Assembly (NCBI GenBank): GCA_024693505.1
Contig: JAILKU010000102.1
Location: 1 to 45,126, forward strand
Origin: Bacteroidaceae bacterium
Lineage (GTDB): Bacteria; Bacteroidota; Bacteroidia; Bacteroidales; Bacteroidaceae
Direction of reading: 5' to 3'
DNA length: 45,126 bases
The notes beneath the pieces are model-generated. The model saw only the letters and a program-made list of their open reading frames with translations. It made no database searches and was not told the DNA's origin. Positions 35,477 to 43,816 of the stretch are shown in pieces; positions within the stretch are counted from its first letter, which is position 1; each line of letters opens with the position of its first letter. The position numbers were made by a program, and so were the translations under genes.

Positions 35477-35510
35477 CAAAGATACGTCATTTTGTTTGAT
35501 TAAGTGCAAA
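35477..35510 (-). promoter_or_regulatory. Promoter of glnK-amtB
   Basis: On the minus strand TTTG (35507-35510) and TATCTTTG (35477-35484) are separated by 22 bp, slightly longer than the usual 19-21. Transcription would start near 35472, about 54 nt before the glnK ATG. Confidence 0.65.
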
Positions 35511-35521
35511 TATTTAATCAA
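35496..35521. promoter_or_regulatory. Palindrome over the glnK -33 element (possible operator)
   Basis: TTGATTAA (35496-35503) and TTAATCAA (35514-35521) are perfect inverted repeats with a 10-bp centre that contains the -33 TTTG of the glnK promoter. A dimeric regulator bound here would block polymerase. No regulator is identified. Confidence 0.5.
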
Positions 35522-35542
35522 TTTGACAAGCAAAAGAGCGAT

Positions 35543-35578
35543 TTACTTGACATAAATCAATTAATAGCTGCCAAGTAA
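35543..35578. promoter_or_regulatory. Second inverted repeat with a Crp/Fnr-like box
   Basis: TTACTTG (35543-35549) and CAAGTAA (35572-35578) form an inverted repeat. Inside it, TTGAC-ATAA-ATCAA (35547-35560) differs from the Crp/Fnr-type box TTGAT-N4-ATCAA at one base. It lies between the two divergent promoters, where an activator of either could bind. Confidence 0.4.
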
Positions 35579-35596
35579 GTACTTTTTGCCGTGGAA

Positions 35597-35629
35597 TTTG
35601 CACACTTAGCAGCAAAATGCTTACCTTTG
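35597..35629 (+). promoter_or_regulatory. Promoter of dapF
   Basis: TTTG (35597-35600) is followed after 21 bp by TACCTTTG (35622-35629), a full consensus pair. Transcription would start near 35635, about 45 nt before the dapF ATG. Confidence 0.8.
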
Positions 35630-35678
35630 CACTTAGAAAACGAACAACTATTATCAAAACAAGGTAAATCACAACAAA

Positions 35679-36482
35679 ATGACACATAGAATCCACTTCA
35701 CGAAAATGCACGGGGCTGGCAACGACTACATCTATGTCAACACATTATTATATAATATAGCGGATCCGTCGGCAGCAGCCATTGCATGGAGCGACCGGCA
35801 TAAGGGCATCGGTTCGGACGGACTGGTGCTGATAGGTCGCTCGCCGATACCGGAAGCCGACTTCTCGATGCGCATCTTCAATGCCGACGGTAGCGAGGCC
35901 CGGATGTGCGGCAACGCATGCCGCTGCGTCGGGAAGTATCTGTTTGAAAAGGGGCTGACGGACAAGACGGAGATCGGTCTGCTCACGGCATCCGGCGTAA
36001 AGGTAATACGTCTGAACCTCTGCGGCACCGTCATCGAATCGGTCACCGTCGATATGGGCGAGCCTGCCTTTGAGCATCCCGGTCAGTACTTGCCAGGCAA
36101 ACGAAACCTGCCGGAGGGAACCTTCGTCTCTGTCGGCAATCCGCACTTTGTCGTCTTCACTGACGAACTGGACCTTATCGCCTTGGAAGGCAGTATGCTG
36201 GAGTGTCATCCCGCGTTTCCCGAACGCTGCAACATCGAGTTTGCCGAAATGCGTCCTGACGGCATTCGAGTGCGCGTTTGGGAGCGCGGCAGCGGCATCA
36301 CGATGGCTTGCGGCACGGGAGCCTGTGCCGTAGCCGCGGCAGCCTGCAAGGCGGGACGCGCCGGACGGACGAGCAAGATCATCATGGACGGCGGCATACT
36401 CCAGGTCGATTGGTGCGAACAGGACAATCATCTCTACCTGACCGGTCCGGCAGAGTTCGTGTTCGATGGAGAGATTGAATAG
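35679..36482 (+). CDS. dapF: Diaminopimelate epimerase
   Basis: The 267-residue protein starts [20 protein letters not shown]. The two active-site cysteines are Cys77 in [11 protein letters not shown] and Cys211 in [11 protein letters not shown]. It converts LL- to meso-diaminopimelate for lysine and peptidoglycan in the cytoplasm. It is the first gene of the rightward nitrogen operon, and its partner DapL, which makes the LL substrate, lies just downstream. The TAG stop (36480-36482) overlaps the first bases of the 37-bp inverted repeat. Confidence 0.96.
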   Translation: MTHRIHFTKMHGAGNDYIYVNTLLYNIADPSAAAIAWSDRHKGIGSDGLVLIGRSPIPEADFSMRIFNADGSEARMCGNACRCVGKYLFEKGLTDKTEIGLLTASGVKVIRLNLCGTVIESVTVDMGEPAFEHPGQYLPGKRNLPEGTFVSVGNPHFVVFTDELDLIALEGSMLECHPAFPERCNIEFAEMRPDGIRVRVWERGSGITMACGTGACAVAAAACKAGRAGRTSKIIMDGGILQVDWCEQDNHLYLTGPAEFVFDGEIE

Positions 36483-36631
36483 ACCCTCCCCCTTGCCCCT
36501 CCCTTGTAGGGCGGGGAGTTATTACCTAACAAGAATTGATATTATACGATATAATCACTATGATGGAATATACTGATAGGCCAAAACATTCCATTCCCCG
36601 CCCTACAAGGGAGGGGCAAGGGGGAGGGTCT
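36481..36631. repeat. Perfect 37-bp inverted repeat between dapF and dapL
   Basis: The left arm (36481-36517) starts AGACCCTCCCCCTTGCCCC. The right arm (36595-36631) is its exact reverse complement and ends AAGGGGGAGGGTCT. The 77-nt centre holds the ATGATG at 36560-36565. The left arm begins inside the dapF stop codon. The right arm is open in the dapL frame and reads [12 protein letters not shown]. Related elements lie at 116-266 and 24740-24782. Confidence 0.95.
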
Positions 36632-37798
36632 CTGGTTAACAAAAACTTCCTTAATTTAGCAGAATCCTACCTCTTTACCGAAATCGCCCGGAAGGTCGGT
36701 ACTTACAAAGAGGAGCATCCGAAGGCAGACATCATCAGCCTGGGCATAGGCGATGTGACACAGCCCCTTGCCCCTGCCGTGATTGGTGCCTTGCACAAGG
36801 CAACTGACGAGTTGGCCTCGGCTGCCTCGTTCCGGGGATATGGCCCGGAGCGCGGTTACGATTTCCTGCGTGATGCCATCGTAGCACATGATTTCCAGGC
36901 ACGGGGCATTGACATTGCAGCAGACGAAGTGTTCGTCAGCGACGGCGCCAAGAGCGATACTGGTAACTTTCAGGAACTTCTCTCGGCAAAATGTGTGGTG
37001 GCGGTAACCGACCCTGTCTATCCTGTATATATAGATGCCAACATGATGACGGGAAGAGAGATCGTCAAGCTGCCCTGCACCGCAGAGAATGGCTTCGTGC
37101 CCGAACTGCCTGCCAGGCATGTTGACGTCGTTTACCTGTGTTACCCGAACAATCCGACGGGTACAACGCTCAGTCTGGAGCAATTGAAGTCGTGGGTGGA
37201 TTATGCCAATCGCGAAAAAGCTCTCATCTTCTACGATGCTGCCTACGAAGCTTATATCCAAAGCGAAGGCGTCCCGCACAGCATTTATGAGATTCCGGGA
37301 GCCAGCCGGTGCGCAGTAGAGTTTCACTCGTACTCCAAGACGGCAGGCTTTACCGGCATCCGATGCGGATATACCGTGGTACCGAATGCGTTGCCGGTAC
37401 CGTTCAATAAACTCTGGAACCGTCGCCAATCGACAAAGTTCAACGGAACAAGCTATCTCGCCCAGCGCGCTGCCGAAGCAACCTATACGCCCGAAGGCAA
37501 GAATCAGATACAGGCAACAATTGCATACTATATGGCAAATGCACGATTGATGCGCGAGGCGCTGACGGGCATGGGCTTCAAAGTCTATGGGGGCATAGAT
37601 GCACCCTACCTCTGGGTAGGCACGCCTGGCGGCATGTCATCCTGGGAGTTCTTCGACTGGATGCTACAGTCTGCACATGTCGTCTGTACTCCCGGCGCAG
37701 GTTTTGGCGACCGGGGAGAAGGCTTTGTGCGACTGACTGCCTTTGGCACGCACGAGAATACAGAAAAGGCACTTTACCGGATAGATAGTAAATTGTAA
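36560..37798 (+). CDS. dapL: LL-diaminopimelate aminotransferase
   Basis: The family part starts [22 protein letters not shown], followed by [60 protein letters not shown], and [16 protein letters not shown] with the PLP lysine. DapL makes LL-diaminopimelate from tetrahydrodipicolinate and glutamate in one step, a route found in Bacteroidetes. The first in-frame ATGs are at 36536, 36560 and 36563. I use 36560, in the loop of the inverted repeat. That adds about 24 residues, including [12 protein letters not shown] encoded by the repeat arm, before the conserved start. A CTG at 36632 with GGAGGG just before it would give the usual N terminus and cannot be excluded. Confidence 0.93.
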   Translation: MMEYTDRPKHSIPRPTREGQGGGSLVNKNFLNLAESYLFTEIARKVGTYKEEHPKADIISLGIGDVTQPLAPAVIGALHKATDELASAASFRGYGPERGYDFLRDAIVAHDFQARGIDIAADEVFVSDGAKSDTGNFQELLSAKCVVAVTDPVYPVYIDANMMTGREIVKLPCTAENGFVPELPARHVDVVYLCYPNNPTGTTLSLEQLKSWVDYANREKALIFYDAAYEAYIQSEGVPHSIYEIPGASRCAVEFHSYSKTAGFTGIRCGYTVVPNALPVPFNKLWNRRQSTKFNGTSYLAQRAAEATYTPEGKNQIQATIAYYMANARLMREALTGMGFKVYGGIDAPYLWVGTPGGMSSWEFFDWMLQSAHVVCTPGAGFGDRGEGFVRLTAFGTHENTEKALYRIDSKL

Positions 37799-37811
37799 AT
37801 CGTCAAATAGT
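37795..37811 (+). repeat. GTAAATCGTCAAATAGT leader repeat before gltB
   Basis: This 17-mer directly precedes the gltB ATG and overlaps the dapL stop. It differs at one base from the 17-mer at 42421-42437, eight bases before the gltD ATG. Confidence 0.75.
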
Positions 37812-37813
37812 TC

Positions 37814-40800
37814 ATGAATACTGGTTTATATCAAGAAGCTTACGAACACGATGCCTGCGGCGTAGGTATGGTGGTGAATATTCACGGCGGAAAGAGTCAT
37901 GAGTTAGTAGACAATGCACTGAAGGTACTGGAGAATATGGAGCATCGCGGTGCAGAGACGCGCGACAAGACGGGCGATGGTGCAGGAATCATGGTACAGA
38001 TTCCGCACGAGTTCATTCTCCTGCAAGGCATCCCGGTACCGGAGAAAGGCAAGTATGGTACCGGCCTCATCTTTCTTCCCAAAGACAAAGAGACTCAGCA
38101 TAGATTACTGAGCATCATGATAGAAGAGATAGAGCGCGAAGGACTTGAACTGATGCACGTCAGGACGGTGCCGACCTGTCCCGATGTATTGGGCATCGGA
38201 GCAAGAGACGTTGAGCCTGACATCAAACAGATCTTTGTGACAGGTGTGACGGATGAGCAGGCTCCAAGGCTCGACTGTATATTATATAAGGTAAGGAAAC
38301 GCATCGAGAATCGCATCGAAAGCGAGGACTTCTACATCTGCTCGCTATCAAGCAAGAACATCATCTATAAGGGCATGCTGACTTCCGGGCAACTGCGAAG
38401 GTACTTCCCAGATCTGTCAAGCCCATACTTTACGAGCGGACTGGCCCTCGTACATTCCCGCTTCTCTACCAATACCTTCCCGAAGTGGAAGTTGGCGCAA
38501 CCATTCCGCCTGTTGGCACACAACGGCGAAATAAATACTATTCGCGGTAATCGCGGATGGATGAAGGCAAGGGAGAGTGTGCTCAGTAGCGAGGCTCTGG
38601 GCGATATCAAGGACTTGCGGCCCATCCTGCAGGAAGGAATGAGCGACTCGGCAAGTCTGGACAATGTCTTCGAGTTCCTCACGATGAGCGGCCTTTCGCT
38701 GCCTCAGGCAATGGCAATACTTGTACCCGAGAGTTTCAACGACAAGAATCCGATTAGCGAGGACCTCAAGGCCTTCTACGAATATCACTCTATACTGATG
38801 GAGCCGTGGGATGGTCCTGCAGCACTGCTCTTCTCGGACGGACGTTATGCAGGCGGCATGCTTGACAGGAACGGCCTTCGTCCCAGTCGTTATACGATTA
38901 CGAAGCAAGGCATGATAGTCGTGGCATCAGAAGTAGGTGTGATGGATTTCGAACCAAGCGACATCGTAAGCAAAGGTCGCTTACAGCCTGGTAAGATTCT
39001 GCTTATTGACACACAGGAAGGCAAGATTTATTATGACGGTGAGATAAAAGGACAACTGGCAAAGGCGCATCCTTATCGTGAATGGCTCTCGACGAATCGT
39101 ATTCAGCTGGAGAAACTCAAGAGTGGGCGGCATGTAGAGAACTCAGTTGAGAACTACGAACGCAAACTCATCAACTTCGGCTTCGGCCAGGAAGACATCG
39201 ACAGAACTATTGTTCCGATGGCAACGGCAGGTCAGGAGCCAGTGGCGGCGATGGGCAACGACACTCCGTTGGCAGTCATCAGCGACCGTCCGCAGATTCT
39301 CTTCAACTACTTCCGTCAGCAGTTCGCCCAGGTGACGAACCCTGCTATCGATCCTATTCGCGAGGAACTTGTAATGTCGTTGACGGAGTACATCGGCGCT
39401 GTCGGCACAAACATTCTGACGCCCGATGCCTCTAACTGCAAGATGGTACGTCTGCCGCAGCCCGTCCTGACGAACACACAGCTCGATATATTATGTAATA
39501 TAAGGTATAAGGGATTCAAGACTAAGAAGCTCGCCATACTATTCGAGATACAGAAGGGAGCAAGTGGACTTCGCGCAGCCATTGAAGACCTATGCAAAGA
39601 AGCCGAGCAGAGTGTAGATGAAGGTGTTAACTATATCATTCTTTCTGATAGAGACATCGATGAGACACATGCAGCTATACCGTCTTTACTGGCTGTTTCG
39701 GCTGTTCATCACTATTTGATTTCCGTCGGCAAGCGTGTACAAACGGCTCTTATCGTGGAGAGCGGCGAGATTCGCGAAGTAATGCATGCCGCTTTGTTGC
39801 TAGGTTATGGCGCGAGTGCCATTTGTCCGTACATGACCTTCGCCGTCCTGGACAACCTCGTGAAGACGCACAAGATCCAGGAGGAGTATGCCACCGCCGA
39901 GGCAAATTATATCAAGGCTGTCGATAAGGGCCTGAAAAAGGTGATGAGCAAGATGGGCATCTCAACCATACGCTCCTACCGTGGAGCAAAAATCTTCGAG
40001 AGCATAGGACTGGGCGAGGATTTGCTCCGGAAGTACTTCGGCACCGAGACGAGCACCATCGGCGGCATCGGGCTGCAGGAGATTGCCCGCGATGCCATCC
40101 GTCTGCACGATGCGGCATCCGAGCCAGCTGTCAATGACGGGTTCCTGCCCAACAACGGTCAGTTCTCCTGGCGCAGGGACGGCATCCTTCATGCCTGGAA
40201 TCCCGATACGATTGCCAGCCTGCAGCTTGCCACCAGGCTTGGTTCTTACAAGAAGTTCAAGGAGTGGTCGGCCATGGTGGACGAGAAGGAGAAACCCATC
40301 TTCATCCGCGACTTCTTCGGATTCAGGAAGGCCTCGGTGCCGACACCCATCGACGAGGTGGAGCCAGTGGAGAGCATCGTCAGGCACTTCGTCACGGGAG
40401 CCATGTCGTTTGGCGCCCTCAGCATCGAGGCGCACGAAGCCCTTGCCCTGGCTATGAACAAACTTGGCACGCGAAGCAATACTGGCGAGGGTGGTGAGGA
40501 CAATGCCCGCTATCATTCGGATGTGGACGGCATTTCGCTTTCCAGCAAGACAAAGCAGATTGCATCAGGTCGGTTTGGTGTGACGGCTGAATACCTCGTG
40601 AATGCCGAGGAGATTCAGATCAAGGTGGCCCAAGGCGCCAAGCCCGGCGAGGGCGGTCAGTTGCCGGGCTTCAAGGTGAACGAGGTCATTGCCAAGACGC
40701 GCAATGCCATCCCCGGCATCTCGCTCATCTCGCCCCCACCTCATCACGACATCTATTCGATCGAGGACCTAGCGCAGCTCATCTTCGACCTAAAGAACAT

Positions 40801-42316
40801 CAACCCCATGGCTGCCGTCAGTGTGAAGCTGGTGGCCGAGAGCGGTGTGGGCACCATCGCCGCCGGAGTGGCGAAGGCAAAGGCCGACCTGATTGTCATC
40901 AGCGGTTCGGAAGGAGGCACGGGCGCCAGTCCGGCCTCGAGTATGCGCTTTGCGGGCATCTCGCCCGAGATAGGATTGGCCGAGACCCAGCAGACGCTGG
41001 TGAAGAACGGTCTGCGGGGACAAGTACGCCTGCAGACCGACGGCCAGCTGAAGACTGCCAGGGATGTCATCATCATGGCCATGCTGGGTGCCGACGAGTT
41101 CTCTTTCGGCACACTGCCACTGATTGTGCTGGGGTGCGTGATGATGAGGAAGTGCAACCTGAATACCTGTCCGATGGGTGTGGCCACTCAGAATCCCGAC
41201 TTGCGAAAGCACTTCCAGGGCCGTTCCGAGTACGTAGTTAACTTCTTCACCTTCCTGGCACAGCAGGTCAGGGATTATCTCAGCGAGATGGGCGTGCACA
41301 GCCTGACGGACATCATCGGCCACACCGAGATGATTCAGATAAATGACGAGCTGATCGGGAATGCTGAGGCATTTGTCGCAGAGAAATGGCAGACCATCGA
41401 CTTCAGCCGGCTGCTCTATAAGCCCTTCACAGACAAGCCCCTCTATTGGGATAGAAGCGAGTTCACGAAAGTCTGTGGTGTCAAAGATGAAGAGATAATA
41501 AAGAAGGTGCAGAAGAGCATCAACGAACAAGAAGAGACGACTCTCGACTTCACCATCAAGAACACCGACCGCGCCGTGTGCACGATGCTCTCGGGCCTCA
41601 TCGCCAGGAAATACGGCGAGGCCGGACTGCCCGACGGCACCGTCAACATCAAGTTCAAGGGCTCGGCAGGCCAGTCGTTCGGCGCCTTTGCCGTGAAGGG
41701 ACTGAATCTGCGGCTGGAGGGCGAGTGCAACGACTATTTCGGTAAAGGACTGAGCGGCGGGCGCATCTCGATCCTGCCGTCCAGCCGGAGGAATGAGGAC
41801 TTCCACGCCGAGGACAACATCATCGCCGGCAATACTGGGCTCTACGGTGCCACGTCCGGTGAGCTTTATGTCAACGGTCGGGTGGGCGAGCGCTTCGGTG
41901 TGCGTAACAGCGGCGCCATCGCCGTCATCGAGGGTGCCGGTGACCATTGCTGCGAGTACATGACTGGCGGCAGGGTGGTGGTGTTGGGACGTACGGGCCG
42001 TAACTTCGCCGCGGGTATGAGCGGCGGTGTGGCCTACGTCTATGATCCGGACCATACGTTCGACTACTTCTGCAACATGGACATGGTGGAGATAAACCTA
42101 GTAGAGGACGCAACCAGTCGCAAGGAGCTGCTCGAGCTTGTCCGTCAGCACTATCTGCACACTGGTTCGGCCCTGGCCGGCCAGATGCTCGACGACTGGC
42201 ACCGCTGCATAGAGGACTTCATCCAGGTTATGCCCATCGAATACAAGCGTGTGCTCGAGGAAGAAAAGATGAAAAGGCTTCATGAAAGGATTGCAGATAT
42301 ACAGCGCGACTACTGA
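37814..42316 (+). CDS. gltB: Glutamate synthase large subunit
   Basis: The 1500-residue protein starts MNTGLYQEAYEHDACGVGM, so Cys15 becomes the N-terminal nucleophile after removal of 14 residues. The glutaminase domain (LAHNGEINTIRGNRGWM) is followed by the central domain, the FMN synthase domain (GEGGQLPGFKVN, SPPPHHDIYSIEDLAQLI, ISGSEGGTGASP) and CVMMRKCNLNTCPMGVATQ with the 3Fe-4S cysteines. The C-terminal GXGXG beta-helix domain (AGDHCCEYMTGGRVVVLG) is present. It transfers the glutamine amide to 2-oxoglutarate, making glutamate. With GltD (129-nt gap) it forms the GOGAT enzyme, next to GlnN. Confidence 0.97.
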   Translation: MNTGLYQEAYEHDACGVGMVVNIHGGKSHELVDNALKVLENMEHRGAETRDKTGDGAGIMVQIPHEFILLQGIPVPEKGKYGTGLIFLPKDKETQHRLLSIMIEEIEREGLELMHVRTVPTCPDVLGIGARDVEPDIKQIFVTGVTDEQAPRLDCILYKVRKRIENRIESEDFYICSLSSKNIIYKGMLTSGQLRRYFPDLSSPYFTSGLALVHSRFSTNTFPKWKLAQPFRLLAHNGEINTIRGNRGWMKARESVLSSEALGDIKDLRPILQEGMSDSASLDNVFEFLTMSGLSLPQAMAILVPESFNDKNPISEDLKAFYEYHSILMEPWDGPAALLFSDGRYAGGMLDRNGLRPSRYTITKQGMIVVASEVGVMDFEPSDIVSKGRLQPGKILLIDTQEGKIYYDGEIKGQLAKAHPYREWLSTNRIQLEKLKSGRHVENSVENYERKLINFGFGQEDIDRTIVPMATAGQEPVAAMGNDTPLAVISDRPQILFNYFRQQFAQVTNPAIDPIREELVMSLTEYIGAVGTNILTPDASNCKMVRLPQPVLTNTQLDILCNIRYKGFKTKKLAILFEIQKGASGLRAAIEDLCKEAEQSVDEGVNYIILSDRDIDETHAAIPSLLAVSAVHHYLISVGKRVQTALIVESGEIREVMHAALLLGYGASAICPYMTFAVLDNLVKTHKIQEEYATAEANYIKAVDKGLKKVMSKMGISTIRSYRGAKIFESIGLGEDLLRKYFGTETSTIGGIGLQEIARDAIRLHDAASEPAVNDGFLPNNGQFSWRRDGILHAWNPDTIASLQLATRLGSYKKFKEWSAMVDEKEKPIFIRDFFGFRKASVPTPIDEVEPVESIVRHFVTGAMSFGALSIEAHEALALAMNKLGTRSNTGEGGEDNARYHSDVDGISLSSKTKQIASGRFGVTAEYLVNAEEIQIKVAQGAKPGEGGQLPGFKVNEVIAKTRNAIPGISLISPPPHHDIYSIEDLAQLIFDLKNINPMAAVSVKLVAESGVGTIAAGVAKAKADLIVISGSEGGTGASPASSMRFAGISPEIGLAETQQTLVKNGLRGQVRLQTDGQLKTARDVIIMAMLGADEFSFGTLPLIVLGCVMMRKCNLNTCPMGVATQNPDLRKHFQGRSEYVVNFFTFLAQQVRDYLSEMGVHSLTDIIGHTEMIQINDELIGNAEAFVAEKWQTIDFSRLLYKPFTDKPLYWDRSEFTKVCGVKDEEIIKKVQKSINEQEETTLDFTIKNTDRAVCTMLSGLIARKYGEAGLPDGTVNIKFKGSAGQSFGAFAVKGLNLRLEGECNDYFGKGLSGGRISILPSSRRNEDFHAEDNIIAGNTGLYGATSGELYVNGRVGERFGVRNSGAIAVIEGAGDHCCEYMTGGRVVVLGRTGRNFAAGMSGGVAYVYDPDHTFDYFCNMDMVEINLVEDATSRKELLELVRQHYLHTGSALAGQMLDDWHRCIEDFIQVMPIEYKRVLEEEKMKRLHERIADIQRDY

Positions 42317-42445
42317 GCTGGCCTTGCCGAGCTTTGGCAAACGGGAAAAATCCTCTCCGGAGGCTCTTGCAAGCCCCTTGCGAGCAGTCCACAAGCCTTG
42401 AGTCATTCAAATGTTAAATGGTAAATTGTCAAATAGTAAATAAAC
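42317..42445 (+). promoter_or_regulatory. gltB-gltD gap with hairpin and leader repeat
   Basis: The gap carries a small hairpin (GCAAG-CCC-CTTGC near 42368-42380, extended by CTC/GAG). Then comes a run of TAAAT-type octamers (42411-42442) that includes GTAAATTGTCAAATAGT, nearly the same as the tract before gltB. No -7 consensus is visible, so gltD is probably read from upstream. Confidence 0.5.
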
Positions 42446-43789
42446 ATGGGAAATCAGAAAGCGTTCTTAGAGATACACCGTCAGGAGGCCGGTTACAGAC
42501 CCCTTCATGACAGGATTCACGACTATGGCGAGGTAGAGCAGACCCTGAACACCCGCGAACGGAAACAGCAGGCCTCGCGCTGCATGGACTGCGGCGTGCC
42601 CTTCTGCCACTGGGCCTGTCCCCTAGGCAACAAGGCGCCCGAATGGAACGACGCGCTGTATAAGGGCGACTGGGAACTGGCCTACAGGCTGCTCAGCGCC
42701 ACCAACCCCTTCCCGGAGTTCACGGGCCGCATCTGCCCTGCCCTCTGCGAGAAGGCCTGCGTGCTGAACCGCTTCAACCATGAGCCGACCACCAACCGCG
42801 AAGACGAGTGCGCCATCACCGAGATGGCCTTTGCAGAGGGGTTCATCGTGCCACGCACAGACATCAGGCGAAACGGGCGGACGGTGGCCGTGGTGGGCAG
42901 CGGACCGGCCGGACTGGCAGCGGCAAATGCCCTGAACCAAATGGGCTACACGGTCACCGTCTTCGAGAAGAACGAGGCGGCAGGCGGTCTGTTGCGCTAC
43001 GGCATCCCCAACTTCAAGCTGAACAAGAAAATCATCGACCGCCGCATCAGCATAATGGAGCAGGAGGGCATAGTATTCAAGTATAATTCAGAATTCTCTG
43101 ATTATTCTGAGTACTCGGCAGTTGTCCTGGCCACCGGCACGCCCACGGCTCGCGACCTTAAAGTTCCCGGCCGCAACCTGAAGGGCGTACACTTCGCCCT
43201 TGAACTGCTCTCCCAGCAGAACCGCGTGCTGGCCGGCATGGATTTCAGCAAGGAAGAGCGCATCACTGCCAAGGGCAAGGATGTGCTGGTTATCGGCGGC
43301 GGAGACACGGGCAGCGACTGCATCGGTACGGCCCATCGCCAGGGCTGCAAGAGCGTGACGCAGATAGAGATCATGCCCCGCCCCGTGGAAGGACCCGACG
43401 ACCCGCAGAACCCCTGGCCCGCCTGGCCAAGAACCCTGAAGACAACCAGCAGCCACGAGGAGGGATGCACGCGCCGCTGGAACATCAACACACTGGAGTT
43501 CCTCGGTGAGAACGGGAACCTGACGGGCGTCATGGTTCAGGAGATTGACTGGAAGCCGGCTTCCTCCGGAGGCGGTAGGCCCGTGATGGTGGAGAAGGGA
43601 GAGCCCGAGATCATCAAGGCCGAACTGGTCCTGCTGGCGATGGGGTTCCTGAAGCCCGAGCATCCCCAGTATCCCGCCAATGTCTTTGTCTGCGGCGACG
43701 CTGCCAACGGCGCTTCGCTCGTGGTAAGAGCCATTGCCTCGGGACTGCAGGCGGCAAGAAATGTCCACGAATACTTGAGCAAACAATAA
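42446..43789 (+). CDS. gltD: Glutamate synthase small subunit
   Basis: The 447-residue protein has the N-terminal iron-sulfur region CMDCGVPFC-HWACPLGN and CPALCEKACV. It then has FAD-binding VAVVGSGPAGLAAANAL, NADPH-binding VLVIGGGDTGSDCIG, and the C-terminal VFVCGDAANGASLVVRAIASG. It feeds electrons from NADPH to GltB. Residues 213-224 (YNSEFSDYSEYS), encoded by an ATTCAGA/ATTCTGA-rich stretch (43083-43115), replace the longer segment usually found before the conserved VLATG. The loop looks remodelled. The length is slightly short for the family. It precedes glnN by 27 nt. Confidence 0.95.
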   Translation: MGNQKAFLEIHRQEAGYRPLHDRIHDYGEVEQTLNTRERKQQASRCMDCGVPFCHWACPLGNKAPEWNDALYKGDWELAYRLLSATNPFPEFTGRICPALCEKACVLNRFNHEPTTNREDECAITEMAFAEGFIVPRTDIRRNGRTVAVVGSGPAGLAAANALNQMGYTVTVFEKNEAAGGLLRYGIPNFKLNKKIIDRRISIMEQEGIVFKYNSEFSDYSEYSAVVLATGTPTARDLKVPGRNLKGVHFALELLSQQNRVLAGMDFSKEERITAKGKDVLVIGGGDTGSDCIGTAHRQGCKSVTQIEIMPRPVEGPDDPQNPWPAWPRTLKTTSSHEEGCTRRWNINTLEFLGENGNLTGVMVQEIDWKPASSGGGRPVMVEKGEPEIIKAELVLLAMGFLKPEHPQYPANVFVCGDAANGASLVVRAIASGLQAARNVHEYLSKQ

Positions 43790-43816
43790 TTATTCACCTC
43801 TTAACAAAACACGATT

